The notes beneath the pieces were generated by a model. The model saw only the letters and a program-made list of their open reading frames with translations, ran no database searches and had not been told where the DNA came from. A DNA stretch of 8,670 nt. Source: Chloroflexota bacterium (GTDB taxonomy: Bacteria > Chloroflexota > Dehalococcoidia > JABGRK01). How positions within the stretch are numbered: the stretch's first letter is position 1; each line of letters opens with the position of its first letter. A program made the translations under genes and the position numbers. Of the stretch, positions 1-6,362 are shown in pieces. The stretch is from the NCBI GenBank assembly GCA_030665485.1, contig DAOUZV010000047.1, positions 1 to 8,670 of the forward strand, read 5' to 3'.

Positions 1-20
1 CCGATCTGACATTTTGCCTA

Positions 21-1571
21 TTAAGGCCGAAGCGTCCTATACTTGGGCCCCAACTGTGTTTTTGTCGTTTCATAGGCTTGCTTCACAAACTCGCACAGCA
101 GCGAACGCGTATCGCGCGGATCGATCATCTCGTCATACCACATCGACTCGCCGGCGCGGAACGGCGAGTTTAACTTCTCCAGCCTCTGCTCGATTCTCTC
201 GCGCTCAGCATCAGGATCAGGCGCGGATTCAATCTGGCTCTTGTAAGCGGCCATTACACCGCCCTCAAGCGGCATGGCAGACAGCACCGCCGATGGCCAT
301 GCATACGTAAGGTTGAGGCGCAATTTGCTGCCTCGTATACCACCGGCCACACCGAACCTGCGGCGTATTAGCACGCTAGCCCATGGCACCGTTGCCTGAT
401 CCACGGCAAACTGCGCCCGCGCCGCCCTGCGTATCATACCGGCGGACTCAGACTCAAGACCGACCATGAAACCAGGTACATCCACCAGATAAATAACAGG
501 GATGTGGAACGTATCGGCCATATCTATAAACTTGGTCATTTTGTCGGCGGCCTCTGGAGTCTGCGCTCCGGCGTAGTGCATGCAATCATTGCTCATAATG
601 GCCACTGGATATCCGTCCAGCCGCGCCAGCATGGTAACGAAAGATCTGCCATAGTAAGGCGTCATCTCGAATATAGAATCCTTGTCGACGATGTGCGCCA
701 GCAGTTTGCGTATGCTGTACGGCTTTTTCCTGTCTTTGGGAATAATCGAAAGCAATTCTTCATCACGACGATTGGGGTCGTCGCCCATATCCACACGCTT
801 GGGCTGCTCCCAGACGTTCTGCGGCATGTAGCTCATAAAACGCTTTATCTGCCTGAATAAGTCATCTTCATCCTCAGCCACGTTGTCCACAACACCGCTC
901 TTAAAAGCGTGGATTTTGTAGCCACCAATTTCCTTCTTAGTCTGGGTAATGCCAAACGCCCGCTGTGTCACCGGCGGGCCCGCCACGAATATGTCGCAGT
1001 TCTCCTTCGTCATAATACTGAAGTGCGCCTGCGCCATCCATATGGCGGCATATCCGGCCACCGCACCAAGGGCTGCAGATACAACAGGAACCTGATACAT
1101 CAACGGCATGGAGTAGGTCAGGCTCTGAGGAGGTATGTGAATCCGCTGTGCCGGCTTGGCGTGTTCCTCGATTCCGCGGACGCTTCCCCCCGGCTCCTCG
1201 ACCAGGCGTATGTAAGGCACCCTCCATTCGATTGCCATCTTGGCGGCAATTTCCCTCTTGTGCCCCTGTATATCACCGCGGACGGTATGATCGCCGCACT
1301 GGATGGTCATCATCCTGTTGTCAATTTTGCCATAGCCGATCACGTGAGCGGCAGGCGACAGCGACGAGATATTACCCTCGTTATCATATTTGACACGGCC
1401 GACAAGGGTGCCCATTTCCCTGAAAGAATCTTTATCGAGGAGCTTACCGATTCGTTCGCGTACAGTGTACTTGCCCTTCTCCTTGTGCTTGGCGATATTC
1501 GCTTCGCCGCCCATCTGCTCAGCAAGGCTCTTTCTGTAATTTAAATCTTCGACATCCTTCTCCCAAACCAT
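21..1571 (-). CDS. Acyl-CoA carboxylase carboxyltransferase (beta) subunit, propionyl-CoA carboxylase / methylmalonyl-CoA decarboxylase type
   Basis: A 516-residue protein, the usual length for the biotin-dependent carboxyltransferase family (PccB, AccD5, MmdA). Members move a carboxyl group between carboxybiotin and an acyl-CoA such as propionyl-CoA in the cytoplasm. Both crotonase-like halves are present. The N-half has the acyl-CoA/oxyanion region EEPGGSVRG (residues 125-133). The C-half has AGAQTPEAADK (334-344), VDVPGF (363-368) and RRRFGVAGG (403-411), where family members often have RKAYGGAY. The start is supported by the typical MVWEKDVEDL opening and by a GGAGGT Shine-Dalgarno (plus-strand ACCTCC, 1579-1584) 7 nt upstream. 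It is transcribed away from the tRNA-tuf operon. No biotin carboxylase or biotin carrier gene is visible, although partner genes could lie beyond position 1. The family is certain; the exact substrate and the direction (carboxylase or decarboxylase) are not. Confidence 0.93.
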   Translation of the reverse strand: MVWEKDVEDLNYRKSLAEQMGGEANIAKHKEKGKYTVRERIGKLLDKDSFREMGTLVGRVKYDNEGNISSLSPAAHVIGYGKIDNRMMTIQCGDHTVRGDIQGHKREIAAKMAIEWRVPYIRLVEEPGGSVRGIEEHAKPAQRIHIPPQSLTYSMPLMYQVPVVSAALGAVAGYAAIWMAQAHFSIMTKENCDIFVAGPPVTQRAFGITQTKKEIGGYKIHAFKSGVVDNVAEDEDDLFRQIKRFMSYMPQNVWEQPKRVDMGDDPNRRDEELLSIIPKDRKKPYSIRKLLAHIVDKDSIFEMTPYYGRSFVTMLARLDGYPVAIMSNDCMHYAGAQTPEAADKMTKFIDMADTFHIPVIYLVDVPGFMVGLESESAGMIRRAARAQFAVDQATVPWASVLIRRRFGVAGGIRGSKLRLNLTYAWPSAVLSAMPLEGGVMAAYKSQIESAPDPDAERERIEQRLEKLNSPFRAGESMWYDEMIDPRDTRSLLCEFVKQAYETTKTQLGPKYRTLRP

Positions 1572-1622
1572 TCAAAATACCTCCAACTGCGACAATGAAA
1601 CGATACTGATATGCTTCTTTAG

Positions 1623-1651
1623 ATAATATCACTGGCGGCGGCGGCCAGCAA
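1623..1651 (-). promoter_or_regulatory. Probable sigma-70 type promoter of the carboxyltransferase gene
   Basis: Read on the minus strand, a -35 TTGCTG (plus positions 1646-1651) and a -10 TATTAT (1623-1628) are separated by exactly 17 nt. Transcription would start near 1616, giving a 5' leader of about 45 nt before the Shine-Dalgarno and ATG. Two mismatches to consensus make this a moderate call. It lies back to back with the plus-strand promoter at 1668-1696. Confidence 0.4.
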
Positions 1652-1667
1652 CTCATAGGTACAAAAA

Positions 1668-1696
1668 TTGACTAAAAGCATCTCAACCATTATAAT
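1668..1696 (+). promoter_or_regulatory. Near-consensus sigma-70 promoter driving an intergenic transcript
   Basis: TTGACT (1668-1673), 17-nt spacer, TATAAT (1691-1696). Only one base differs from the consensus hexamers. Transcription would start near 1703. The next downstream element is not a gene but an intrinsic terminator at 1805-1830, so most transcripts should end there unless the terminator is bypassed. Confidence 0.65.
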
Positions 1697-1702
1697 TGTT
1701 AT

Positions 1703-1830
1703 TGCTTCCTTTCAGCGTGTTCAGCGTGATTGAGCGGTGAGTGTGAATTGAGAGTAGCTACAATCCCATAAGTAATGCTTTTGGTTAGTATATTGTAGCT
1801 GAATAGCAATACTGTAGTATTGCTTTTTTT
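1703..1830 (+). ncRNA. Candidate small RNA or attenuated leader between the carboxyltransferase gene and the tRNA-tuf operon
   Basis: This span of about 128 nt is bounded by a strong promoter and an intrinsic terminator and has no convincing open reading frame. It contains a tandem 9-bp repeat TTCAGCGTG (1711-1719, 1720-1728). A perfect 9-bp inverted repeat, AGCTACAAT (1756-1764) with ATTGTAGCT (1792-1800), would form a hairpin just before the terminator. It does not resemble a T-box, 6S RNA or any riboswitch I recognise. It could be an independent small RNA or a leader that controls read-through into the tRNA-tuf operon. The boundaries are inferred from the signals. Confidence 0.4.
1805..1830 (+). 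terminator. Intrinsic terminator upstream of the tRNA operon
   Basis: AGCAATACT (1805-1813) and AGTATTGCT (1816-1824) are perfect inverted repeats. The practical stem is about 8 bp with a TGTA loop, followed by a run of seven T (1824-1830). The T tract points to plus-strand termination. The only upstream plus-strand signal is the promoter at 1668-1696. Confidence 0.7.
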
Positions 1831-1849
1831 AGTTTCAATCTGCTAGAAT
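1820..1849 (+). promoter_or_regulatory. Extended -10 promoter of the tRNA-Thr/Tyr/Thr-tuf operon
   Basis: An extended -10 element TGcTAGAAT (1841-1849) is preceded at 18 nt by TTGCTT (1820-1825). That -35 hexamer lies in the last bases and T tract of the terminator stem. The start point would be near 1856, about 14 nt before the first tRNA. Confidence 0.5.
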
Positions 1850-1869
1850 GTTCTCTGATTACCTTTACC

Positions 1870-1942
1870 GCCCGAGTAGCGCAATGGCAGCGCAGCCGAC
1901 TTGTAATCGGCAGGTTAGCGGGTTCGAATCCCCTCTCGGGCT
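1870..1942 (+). tRNA. tRNA-Thr(TGT)
   Basis: The cloverleaf has acceptor GCCCGAG (1870-1876) with CTCGGGC (1935-1941) and discriminator T1942. The D stem is GCGC/GCGC, and the anticodon stem GCCGA/TCGGC carries the loop CTTGTAA. The anticodon TGT (1902-1904) reads ACA and related Thr codons. The T loop is TTCGAAT. The T stem (1918-1922 with 1930-1934) holds a C-C mismatch and a G-T wobble. CCA is not encoded. This is the first gene of the tRNA-tuf operon. Confidence 0.93.
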
Positions 1943-1957
1943 CAGGCTTTAATGAGG

Positions 1958-2044
1958 GGAGGGGTGGGTGAGCGGCTAATACCAGCAGACTGTAAATCTG
2001 CCGCCTTAAGGGCTACGCAGGTTCGAATCCTGCCCCCTCCACCA
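1958..2044 (+). tRNA. tRNA-Tyr(GTA), CCA encoded
   Basis: A class II tRNA with acceptor GGAGGGG (1958-1964) and CCCCTCC (2034-2040), discriminator A2041 and genomic CCA (2042-2044). The anticodon stem GCAGA/TCTGC encloses CTGTAAA with anticodon GTA (1992-1994). A long variable arm (GCC TTAA GGGC) follows, then a fully paired T arm GCAGG/CCTGC. It lies 15 nt after tRNA-Thr(TGT). Confidence 0.95.
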
Positions 2045-2050
2045 TGAAAG

Positions 2051-2126
2051 GCCCACATAGCTCAGGAGGTAGAGCACGTTCTTGGTAAGAACGAGGTCAC
2101 CAGTTCGAATCTGGTTGTGGGCTCCA
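2051..2126 (+). tRNA. tRNA-Thr(GGT), CCA encoded
   Basis: Acceptor GCCCACA (2051-2057) pairs with TGTGGGC (2116-2122), followed by discriminator T2123 and genomic CCA (2124-2126). The anticodon stem CGTTC/GAACG holds TTGGTAA with anticodon GGT (2084-2086), which reads ACC/ACT. The T stem ACCAG/CTGGT is fully paired. It lies 6 nt after tRNA-Tyr and 21 nt before tuf, the classic tRNA-tuf arrangement. Confidence 0.95.
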
Positions 2127-2147
2127 AATAATAAGGAGGAAAAAGAC

Positions 2148-3350
2148 ATGGCCAAGAAAGTATTTGAAAGAACCAAACCGCACGTAAATGTGGGGACTAT
2201 AGGACACGTGGACCACGGCAAGACAACTCTGACAGCGGCAATCACCATGGTGCTCGCAAAAGTAGGCCTTGCCAGCTACAGGCCGTTCGATTCAATCGAC
2301 AACGCGCCGGAAGAAAAGGCTAGAGGCGTCACCATCGCTATTCAGCACGTTGAATACGAAACAGAGAAGCGCCACTACGCCCACGTAGACTGTCCGGGCC
2401 ATGCTGACTACATTAAAAACATGATCACCGGTGCCGCCCAGATGGATGGCGCGATACTGGTGGTGGCCGCCGACGACGGCGTGATGCCACAGACCAGAGA
2501 GCATTTGCTGCTGGCGCGTCAGGTGGAAGTGCCTTATATAGTAACGGCGCTGAACAAAGTGGATATGGTGGATGACGAGGAACTGCTTGAGGTAACGGAG
2601 ATGGAACTCAGAGAAGATCTATTTCCAAAATATGAGTTCCCCGGCGACGATATTCCCATCATCCGTATCAGTGCACTCAAGATACTGGAATGCGGCTGCG
2701 GCAGTAAGGATTGCGAGTGGTGTGGCGCGGTATGGCAGCTTATGGATGCGCTGGACAACTACATACCGGAACCAGAGCGACCCAAGGACAAGCCGTTCCT
2801 GATGCCTGTTGAAGACGTATTCAGCATTAAGGGACGTGGAACCGTAGTAACGGGAAGAGTAGAAAGAGGAATGATCAAATCCGGCGACGAAATTGAGATT
2901 GTAGGACTAAGGGAAAGTCGCAAGGTGATAGTCACTGGTCTTGAGATGTTCCACAAGACCCTTACCGAGGCGCTGCCTGGTGACGCCGCAGGCTGCCTGC
3001 TGCGCGGTGTTGATAGGGACGAGATCGATCGAGGAATGGTGCTTGCCAAACCGGGGTCAATCATACCTCACACCCAGTTCGATGCGCAGGTATACGTGTT
3101 AACCAAGGAAGAGGGCGGCAGGCATACCCCGTTCTTCAACGGCTATAAGCCGCAGTTCTATATAAAGACTACGGATATCACAGGCTCTATCGAGCTGCCA
3201 AAGGGCATGGAAATGGTTATGCCCGGTGACCACGCCAATATATCGGCCAAACTCATTGTGCCAATGGCGCTTGAGGAAGGACTGCGCTTCGCCATCCGCG
3301 AGGGTGGCAGAACCGTGGGTTCGGGAGTTATTACCAAGGTCGGTGAATAA
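2148..3350 (+). CDS. tuf: Translation elongation factor Tu (with a cysteine-cluster insertion)
   Basis: EF-Tu delivers aminoacyl-tRNA to the ribosome as a GTP complex. The 400-residue protein starts [20 protein letters not shown], and an AAGGAGGA Shine-Dalgarno (2133-2140) supports the ATG at 2148. An in-frame ATG at 2082 lies inside tRNA-Thr and is not the start. GTPase motifs are GHVDHGKT (19-26), switch I RGVTI (59-63), DCPGH (81-85), NKVD (136-139) and SALK (175-178). Domains 2 and 3 follow ([40 protein letters not shown]). Right after SALK is an insertion, [13 protein letters not shown], with Cys at 182, 184, 189 and 192 (CxCx4CxxC). Thermus EF-Tu also has a short insertion at this point, but of different sequence. 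The protein also has AIQHVEYET where NTSHVEYET is usual. Confidence 0.98.
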   Translation: MAKKVFERTKPHVNVGTIGHVDHGKTTLTAAITMVLAKVGLASYRPFDSIDNAPEEKARGVTIAIQHVEYETEKRHYAHVDCPGHADYIKNMITGAAQMDGAILVVAADDGVMPQTREHLLLARQVEVPYIVTALNKVDMVDDEELLEVTEMELREDLFPKYEFPGDDIPIIRISALKILECGCGSKDCEWCGAVWQLMDALDNYIPEPERPKDKPFLMPVEDVFSIKGRGTVVTGRVERGMIKSGDEIEIVGLRESRKVIVTGLEMFHKTLTEALPGDAAGCLLRGVDRDEIDRGMVLAKPGSIIPHTQFDAQVYVLTKEEGGRHTPFFNGYKPQFYIKTTDITGSIELPKGMEMVMPGDHANISAKLIVPMALEEGLRFAIREGGRTVGSGVITKVGE

Positions 3351-3352
3351 AC

Positions 3353-3520
3353 ATGGCCAAAAAAGGTGTAGCCAGAGCAACTATCTTCATAGCTTGCACC
3401 GATTGCAAAGAAAGAACATATTCTACGGTAAAGAATAAGAGGAACGATCCAGATCGTTTGGAGCTCAAGAAATTCTGCCCGCGGTGTAGAACTCATACAC
3501 TGCACCGCGAAGTGAGATAG
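3353..3520 (+). CDS. rpmG: 50S ribosomal protein L33, zinc-binding (C+) form
   Basis: A 55-residue large-subunit protein beginning [20 protein letters not shown], with a [14 protein letters not shown] tail. Two CxxC pairs (Cys15/18 and Cys42/45) make the zinc ribbon of the zinc-dependent L33 type, and the central [14 protein letters not shown] segment is typical. The ATG lies 2 nt after the tuf stop, so translation is probably coupled; no separate Shine-Dalgarno is evident. Many bacteria carry tRNA-Trp between rpmG and secE, and none is present here. Confidence 0.95.
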   Translation: MAKKGVARATIFIACTDCKERTYSTVKNKRNDPDRLELKKFCPRCRTHTLHREVR

Positions 3521-3525
3521 AAGAG

Positions 3526-3732
3526 ATGACACAGCCAGCTTCTAAAAAAGTACGGTTCAAGTTCTTCCGTGACGTATTTGCGGAGTTAAAAAAGGTGACC
3601 TGGCCCACATGGCATCAGACTACCTATTTAACCGGCGTAGTTATCGTCACCTGTCTGGTGGTTGGCCTCATTCTCGGAGGGCTCGACTTCGGTTTGTCAA
3701 AAGCGGTAGAAGCTTTGGTCAAGGCCAGGTAA
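3526..3732 (+). CDS. secE: Preprotein translocase subunit SecE
   Basis: A 68-residue single-span SecE, the small essential subunit that clamps SecY in the inner-membrane translocon. The conserved amphipathic segment FFRDVFAELKKVTWPTWHQT (residues 13-32) with its Trp-Pro pair precedes the membrane segment, about 34-56 (YLTGVVIVTCLVVGLILGGL). The length matches the short SecE form of most bacteria. It starts 5 nt after the L33 stop with a weak GAAGAG ribosome-binding region, and leads into nusG as in most genomes. Confidence 0.94.
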   Translation: MTQPASKKVRFKFFRDVFAELKKVTWPTWHQTTYLTGVVIVTCLVVGLILGGLDFGLSKAVEALVKAR

Positions 3733-3766
3733 ACCAAGGCCAAGCTAACTCAAGAAAGCATATTTT

Positions 3767-4306
3767 ATGGAAGAGCAAAAAAAGTTGTGGTATGTCATAC
3801 ATACCTATTCGGGATACGAGGACCGGGTTAAGATCAACTTGGAGCATCGCATTCAGAATATGGATGTAAAAGATAAGATCTTGCAGGTGGTCATACCAAC
3901 CGAAGAAGAGATCGAAATTAAAAACGGACAAAGAACCACCGTTGCCAAAAAGGTCTTTCCCGGATACATACTGATCGAGATGGAGCTAACCGACGAAAGC
4001 TGGTATGCGGTCAGAAACACCCCCGGCGTTATCGGCTTTGTGGGAACCGGTTCCGGCAGCAGGCCGACGCCGCTAGATGATCAGGAAGCCAAAGCCATAC
4101 TAAAACAGATGGAAGCTGAAGCGCCGCGCATCAAAGTGGGTATCGGCAAAGGTCAAAGCGTAAGGATTACCGACGGGCCTTTCATCGACTTCATCGGCGT
4201 GGTGGACGAAATAAACGCAGATAAGGGCAAGGTTCGAGTGCTAGTTTCCTTCTTTGGCAGGGAAACTCCTGTTGAACTCGACCTGCTTCAGATAGAAAAA
4301 CTGTAA
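3767..4306 (+). CDS. nusG: Transcription termination/antitermination factor NusG
   Basis: A 179-residue NusG, which binds the RNA polymerase clamp and modulates pausing, termination and coupling to ribosomes. The NGN domain begins KLWYVIHTYSGYEDRV (about 6-21) and includes KKVFPGYILIEM (61-72) and NTPGVIGFVG (84-93). The KOW domain runs from GQSVRITDGPFIDFIGVV (129-146) to the end. It sits 34 nt after secE. In most bacteria the next gene is rplK, but here an alpha/beta hydrolase follows after 5 nt. Confidence 0.97.
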   Translation: MEEQKKLWYVIHTYSGYEDRVKINLEHRIQNMDVKDKILQVVIPTEEEIEIKNGQRTTVAKKVFPGYILIEMELTDESWYAVRNTPGVIGFVGTGSGSRPTPLDDQEAKAILKQMEAEAPRIKVGIGKGQSVRITDGPFIDFIGVVDEINADKGKVRVLVSFFGRETPVELDLLQIEKL

Positions 4307-4311
4307 TACCA

Positions 4312-5136
4312 ATGAAACCAGAAGACAAATCCGTTAAGGTCAACAATCTTAAACTGCACTACCTGGATTGGGGCAACACCAAGCAGCAGACGATGATATT
4401 GCTGCACGGATTCATTGCCCATGCCCATTCATGGGACGGCTTTGCCGCTAAAATGCAGGACAATTACCATGTCATAGCGCTGGATCAACGCGGGCACGGC
4501 GACAGCGATTGGGCGCAAGACGGCGCCTATACCGCCGAGGATTTCGGCGACGATCTTGCCACGTTTATTGATGCACTGGAGATAGAAAAACCGATAATCG
4601 TGGGTCACTCCATGGGCGGAAGAAATGCTATAATATACACGGGGACCCATCCGGAAAAAGTTGATCGCCTGGTGGCCATTGACAGCCGCCTGCGAAGCGA
4701 TCCCATAAACGCCATAGCCATTCAGCTCATGGCCAAATCCATACTGGATCATCTCACCTCAATTGAGGAGGGGGTTGAGGCGCTGATAAAGTTCTCGCCC
4801 AGCATCCCGCGGGAGTTGGCCGATGACTTGGTGGCAAACGGCGCGCGGAAACTTGCGGATGGCAGTTACGCCCCCAAGTTTGACTTGGCGATGAAGGATC
4901 AGGCTCTCAGCAAGCTTCTGGTTTCGGACTTGTGGCCTTATCTGGAGAAGATCACCTGTCCAACCTTGATAATGCGGGGCGCAAACAGCCCTATAATGCC
5001 AAAAGACGTTGCGGTGAAGATGGTCGAGGTACTACCTAACGGCCAGTTTTCTGAAATAGAAAACGCCGGGCACCTGGTGCCACAGGAAAATCACGCCGCT
5101 TTCGAGAATGCGATAATCGCATTCCTTAACAGTTAA
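4312..5136 (+). CDS. Alpha/beta-fold hydrolase embedded between nusG and rplK
   Basis: A 274-residue cytoplasmic alpha/beta hydrolase with no signal peptide. The oxyanion-loop motif HGF is at 32-34, the DQRGHGDS strand/loop at 58-65, the nucleophile elbow GHSMGG at 98-103 (Ser100) and the general base in NAGHLVP (His254). At the usual acid position after strand 7 the sequence is RGANSPIMP (222-230), without an Asp in the common place. Asp124 in AIDSR or Asp232 could serve instead, or the activity may be altered. It starts 5 nt after the nusG stop with no visible Shine-Dalgarno and ends 12 nt before rplK, so it is co-transcribed with ribosomal genes. The substrate is unknown; esterase, lactonase, epoxide hydrolase and C-C hydrolase are all possible. 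Confidence 0.9.
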   Translation: MKPEDKSVKVNNLKLHYLDWGNTKQQTMILLHGFIAHAHSWDGFAAKMQDNYHVIALDQRGHGDSDWAQDGAYTAEDFGDDLATFIDALEIEKPIIVGHSMGGRNAIIYTGTHPEKVDRLVAIDSRLRSDPINAIAIQLMAKSILDHLTSIEEGVEALIKFSPSIPRELADDLVANGARKLADGSYAPKFDLAMKDQALSKLLVSDLWPYLEKITCPTLIMRGANSPIMPKDVAVKMVEVLPNGQFSEIENAGHLVPQENHAAFENAIIAFLNS

Positions 5137-5148
5137 GGAGAGGTAATC

Positions 5149-5571
5149 ATGGCAAAAAAAATAAAAGCGGTAGTAAAACTGCAGATACCAGCGGGCAAAG
5201 CCACACCGGCACCGCCTGTTGGTCCGGCCGTGGGCCAGTACGGCATAAACATAATGGCCTTCTGCAAAGATTATAACGACAAGACGTCCAAAGATGCGGG
5301 TTCTATAATCCCCGCAGAGATAACCATTTATGAGGATCGCTCATTCACATTCATCACCAAAACACCGCCGGTAAGCGATCTGCTCAAGAAAGCACTGGGC
5401 GTAGAAAAGGCCAGCGGCACCCCTAACACAGAAAAAGTGGGGACGCTTAAAAGAAACGTAATCAAAGAGATCGCGCAGATAAAGATGAAGGATCTAAACG
5501 CAAACGACATCGAAAGTGCAATGCTCATGGTCGAAGGATCAGCGCGCAGCATGGGGATCGAGGTGGAATAA
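5149..5571 (+). CDS. rplK: 50S ribosomal protein L11
   Basis: A 140-residue L11, the protein at the GTPase-associated centre of 23S rRNA. The N-terminal domain has the proline-rich loop with [11 protein letters not shown] (residues 22-32), and the C-terminal rRNA-binding domain includes [13 protein letters not shown] (97-109) and [13 protein letters not shown]. Length is normal. A strong AAGGAGAGG Shine-Dalgarno (5135-5143) overlaps the stop of the preceding hydrolase, so ribosomes can start afresh on rplK despite the inserted gene. It is followed 2 nt later by rplA. Confidence 0.98.
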   Translation: MAKKIKAVVKLQIPAGKATPAPPVGPAVGQYGINIMAFCKDYNDKTSKDAGSIIPAEITIYEDRSFTFITKTPPVSDLLKKALGVEKASGTPNTEKVGTLKRNVIKEIAQIKMKDLNANDIESAMLMVEGSARSMGIEVE

Positions 5572-5573
5572 CA

Positions 5574-6290
5574 ATGACAAAGCAAGGTAAAAAATATCAG
5601 GATGCATCAAAACTCGTAGACAAAGATAAGTTTTACGCGCCAGAAGAGGCCCTCGATCTGGCCAAGAAGGCCGCCTATACCAAGTTCGACGAAACAGTCG
5701 AGCTTCATCTGCGAATGAACCTCGACCCAAGGCACGCCGACCAACAGCTCAGGGGCGTGGCGCTGCTGCCAAACGGCTTGGGCAAAAAGGTGCGTATACT
5801 CGTTTTTACCCAGGGAGAAGCGGTAAAGATCGCGGAGGACGAGGGTGCAGACTACGTAGGCGATGATGAACTCATCAAGAAGATAGAGGGCGGCTGGCTT
5901 GAGTTTGACGTTGCCATCGCCACACCGGATATGATGGCCAAGGTATCCAAGCTGGGTCGTATTCTGGGGAGAAAGGGCCTAATGCCCAATCCCAAGTCCG
6001 GTACCGTATCTCCTCCACAGAACCTGCCGCGCGTCATCGGAGATGCCCGCAAAGGCCGCGTGGAGTTCAAGCTGGATAAGACCGCTATAGTGCATGTGCC
6101 AATTGGCAAAGCAAGCTTTGAGGATTCCAAGCTGTTGGAAAACTTCAACGCTCTAATGGAAGCCGTAGTTAAGGGCAAGCCGAGTGGAGCAAAGGGGCAG
6201 TACATCAAGAGTGCGACTATTGCCACAACAATGGGCCCCGGCATAGGCCTCGATGTGCAGGCAGCGCTTTCATTCTCAGCCAGTCAGTAA
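5574..6290 (+). CDS. rplA: 50S ribosomal protein L1
   Basis: A 238-residue L1, the protein of the ribosomal L1 stalk that helps release E-site tRNA; in many bacteria it also represses its own operon by binding mRNA. The signature [15 protein letters not shown] is at 127-141 and the second RNA-binding segment [19 protein letters not shown] at 207-225. A GAGGTGGA Shine-Dalgarno (5560-5567) lies within the end of rplK. I could not identify an L1-binding hairpin before rplK, where the gap is only 12 nt. The usual downstream rplJ is displaced by a metabolic cassette. Confidence 0.98.
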   Translation: MTKQGKKYQDASKLVDKDKFYAPEEALDLAKKAAYTKFDETVELHLRMNLDPRHADQQLRGVALLPNGLGKKVRILVFTQGEAVKIAEDEGADYVGDDELIKKIEGGWLEFDVAIATPDMMAKVSKLGRILGRKGLMPNPKSGTVSPPQNLPRVIGDARKGRVEFKLDKTAIVHVPIGKASFEDSKLLENFNALMEAVVKGKPSGAKGQYIKSATIATTMGPGIGLDVQAALSFSASQ

Positions 6291-6362
6291 CGCACTAAAA
6301 AAACTGTACGATAACGAATTTTCATATACAAGACAGGAACGGTTTTTAGAAAGGGGGAACCC

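Noticed and set aside
1..12. Minus-strand ATG at 12-10 followed by three codons, 8 nt after the carboxyltransferase stop, possibly the next gene of an operon.
   Set aside because: Only four codons are inside the window and there is no clear Shine-Dalgarno, so a coding call is not supported.
909..1544. Long plus-strand open frame (211 codons) opposite the carboxyltransferase gene.
   Set aside because: It is the complement of a well-conserved gene, has no recognisable protein features, and looks like an antisense shadow.
1775..1798. Seven-codon frame MLLVSIL just before the terminator, resembling an amino-acid leader peptide.
   Set aside because: No Shine-Dalgarno precedes it, and such a short hydrophobic frame can arise by chance.
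2082..2147. In-frame upstream ATG that would extend EF-Tu by 22 residues.
   Set aside because: It lies inside tRNA-Thr(GGT). The ATG at 2148 has a strong Shine-Dalgarno and gives the normal EF-Tu N-terminus.
6295..6350. CTAAAAA (6295-6301) and TTTTTAG inverted repeat after rplA, as a possible terminator.
   Set aside because: The stem is nearly all A-T, the loop is over 30 nt, and there is no GC stem with a T tract, so it is not a convincing terminator.
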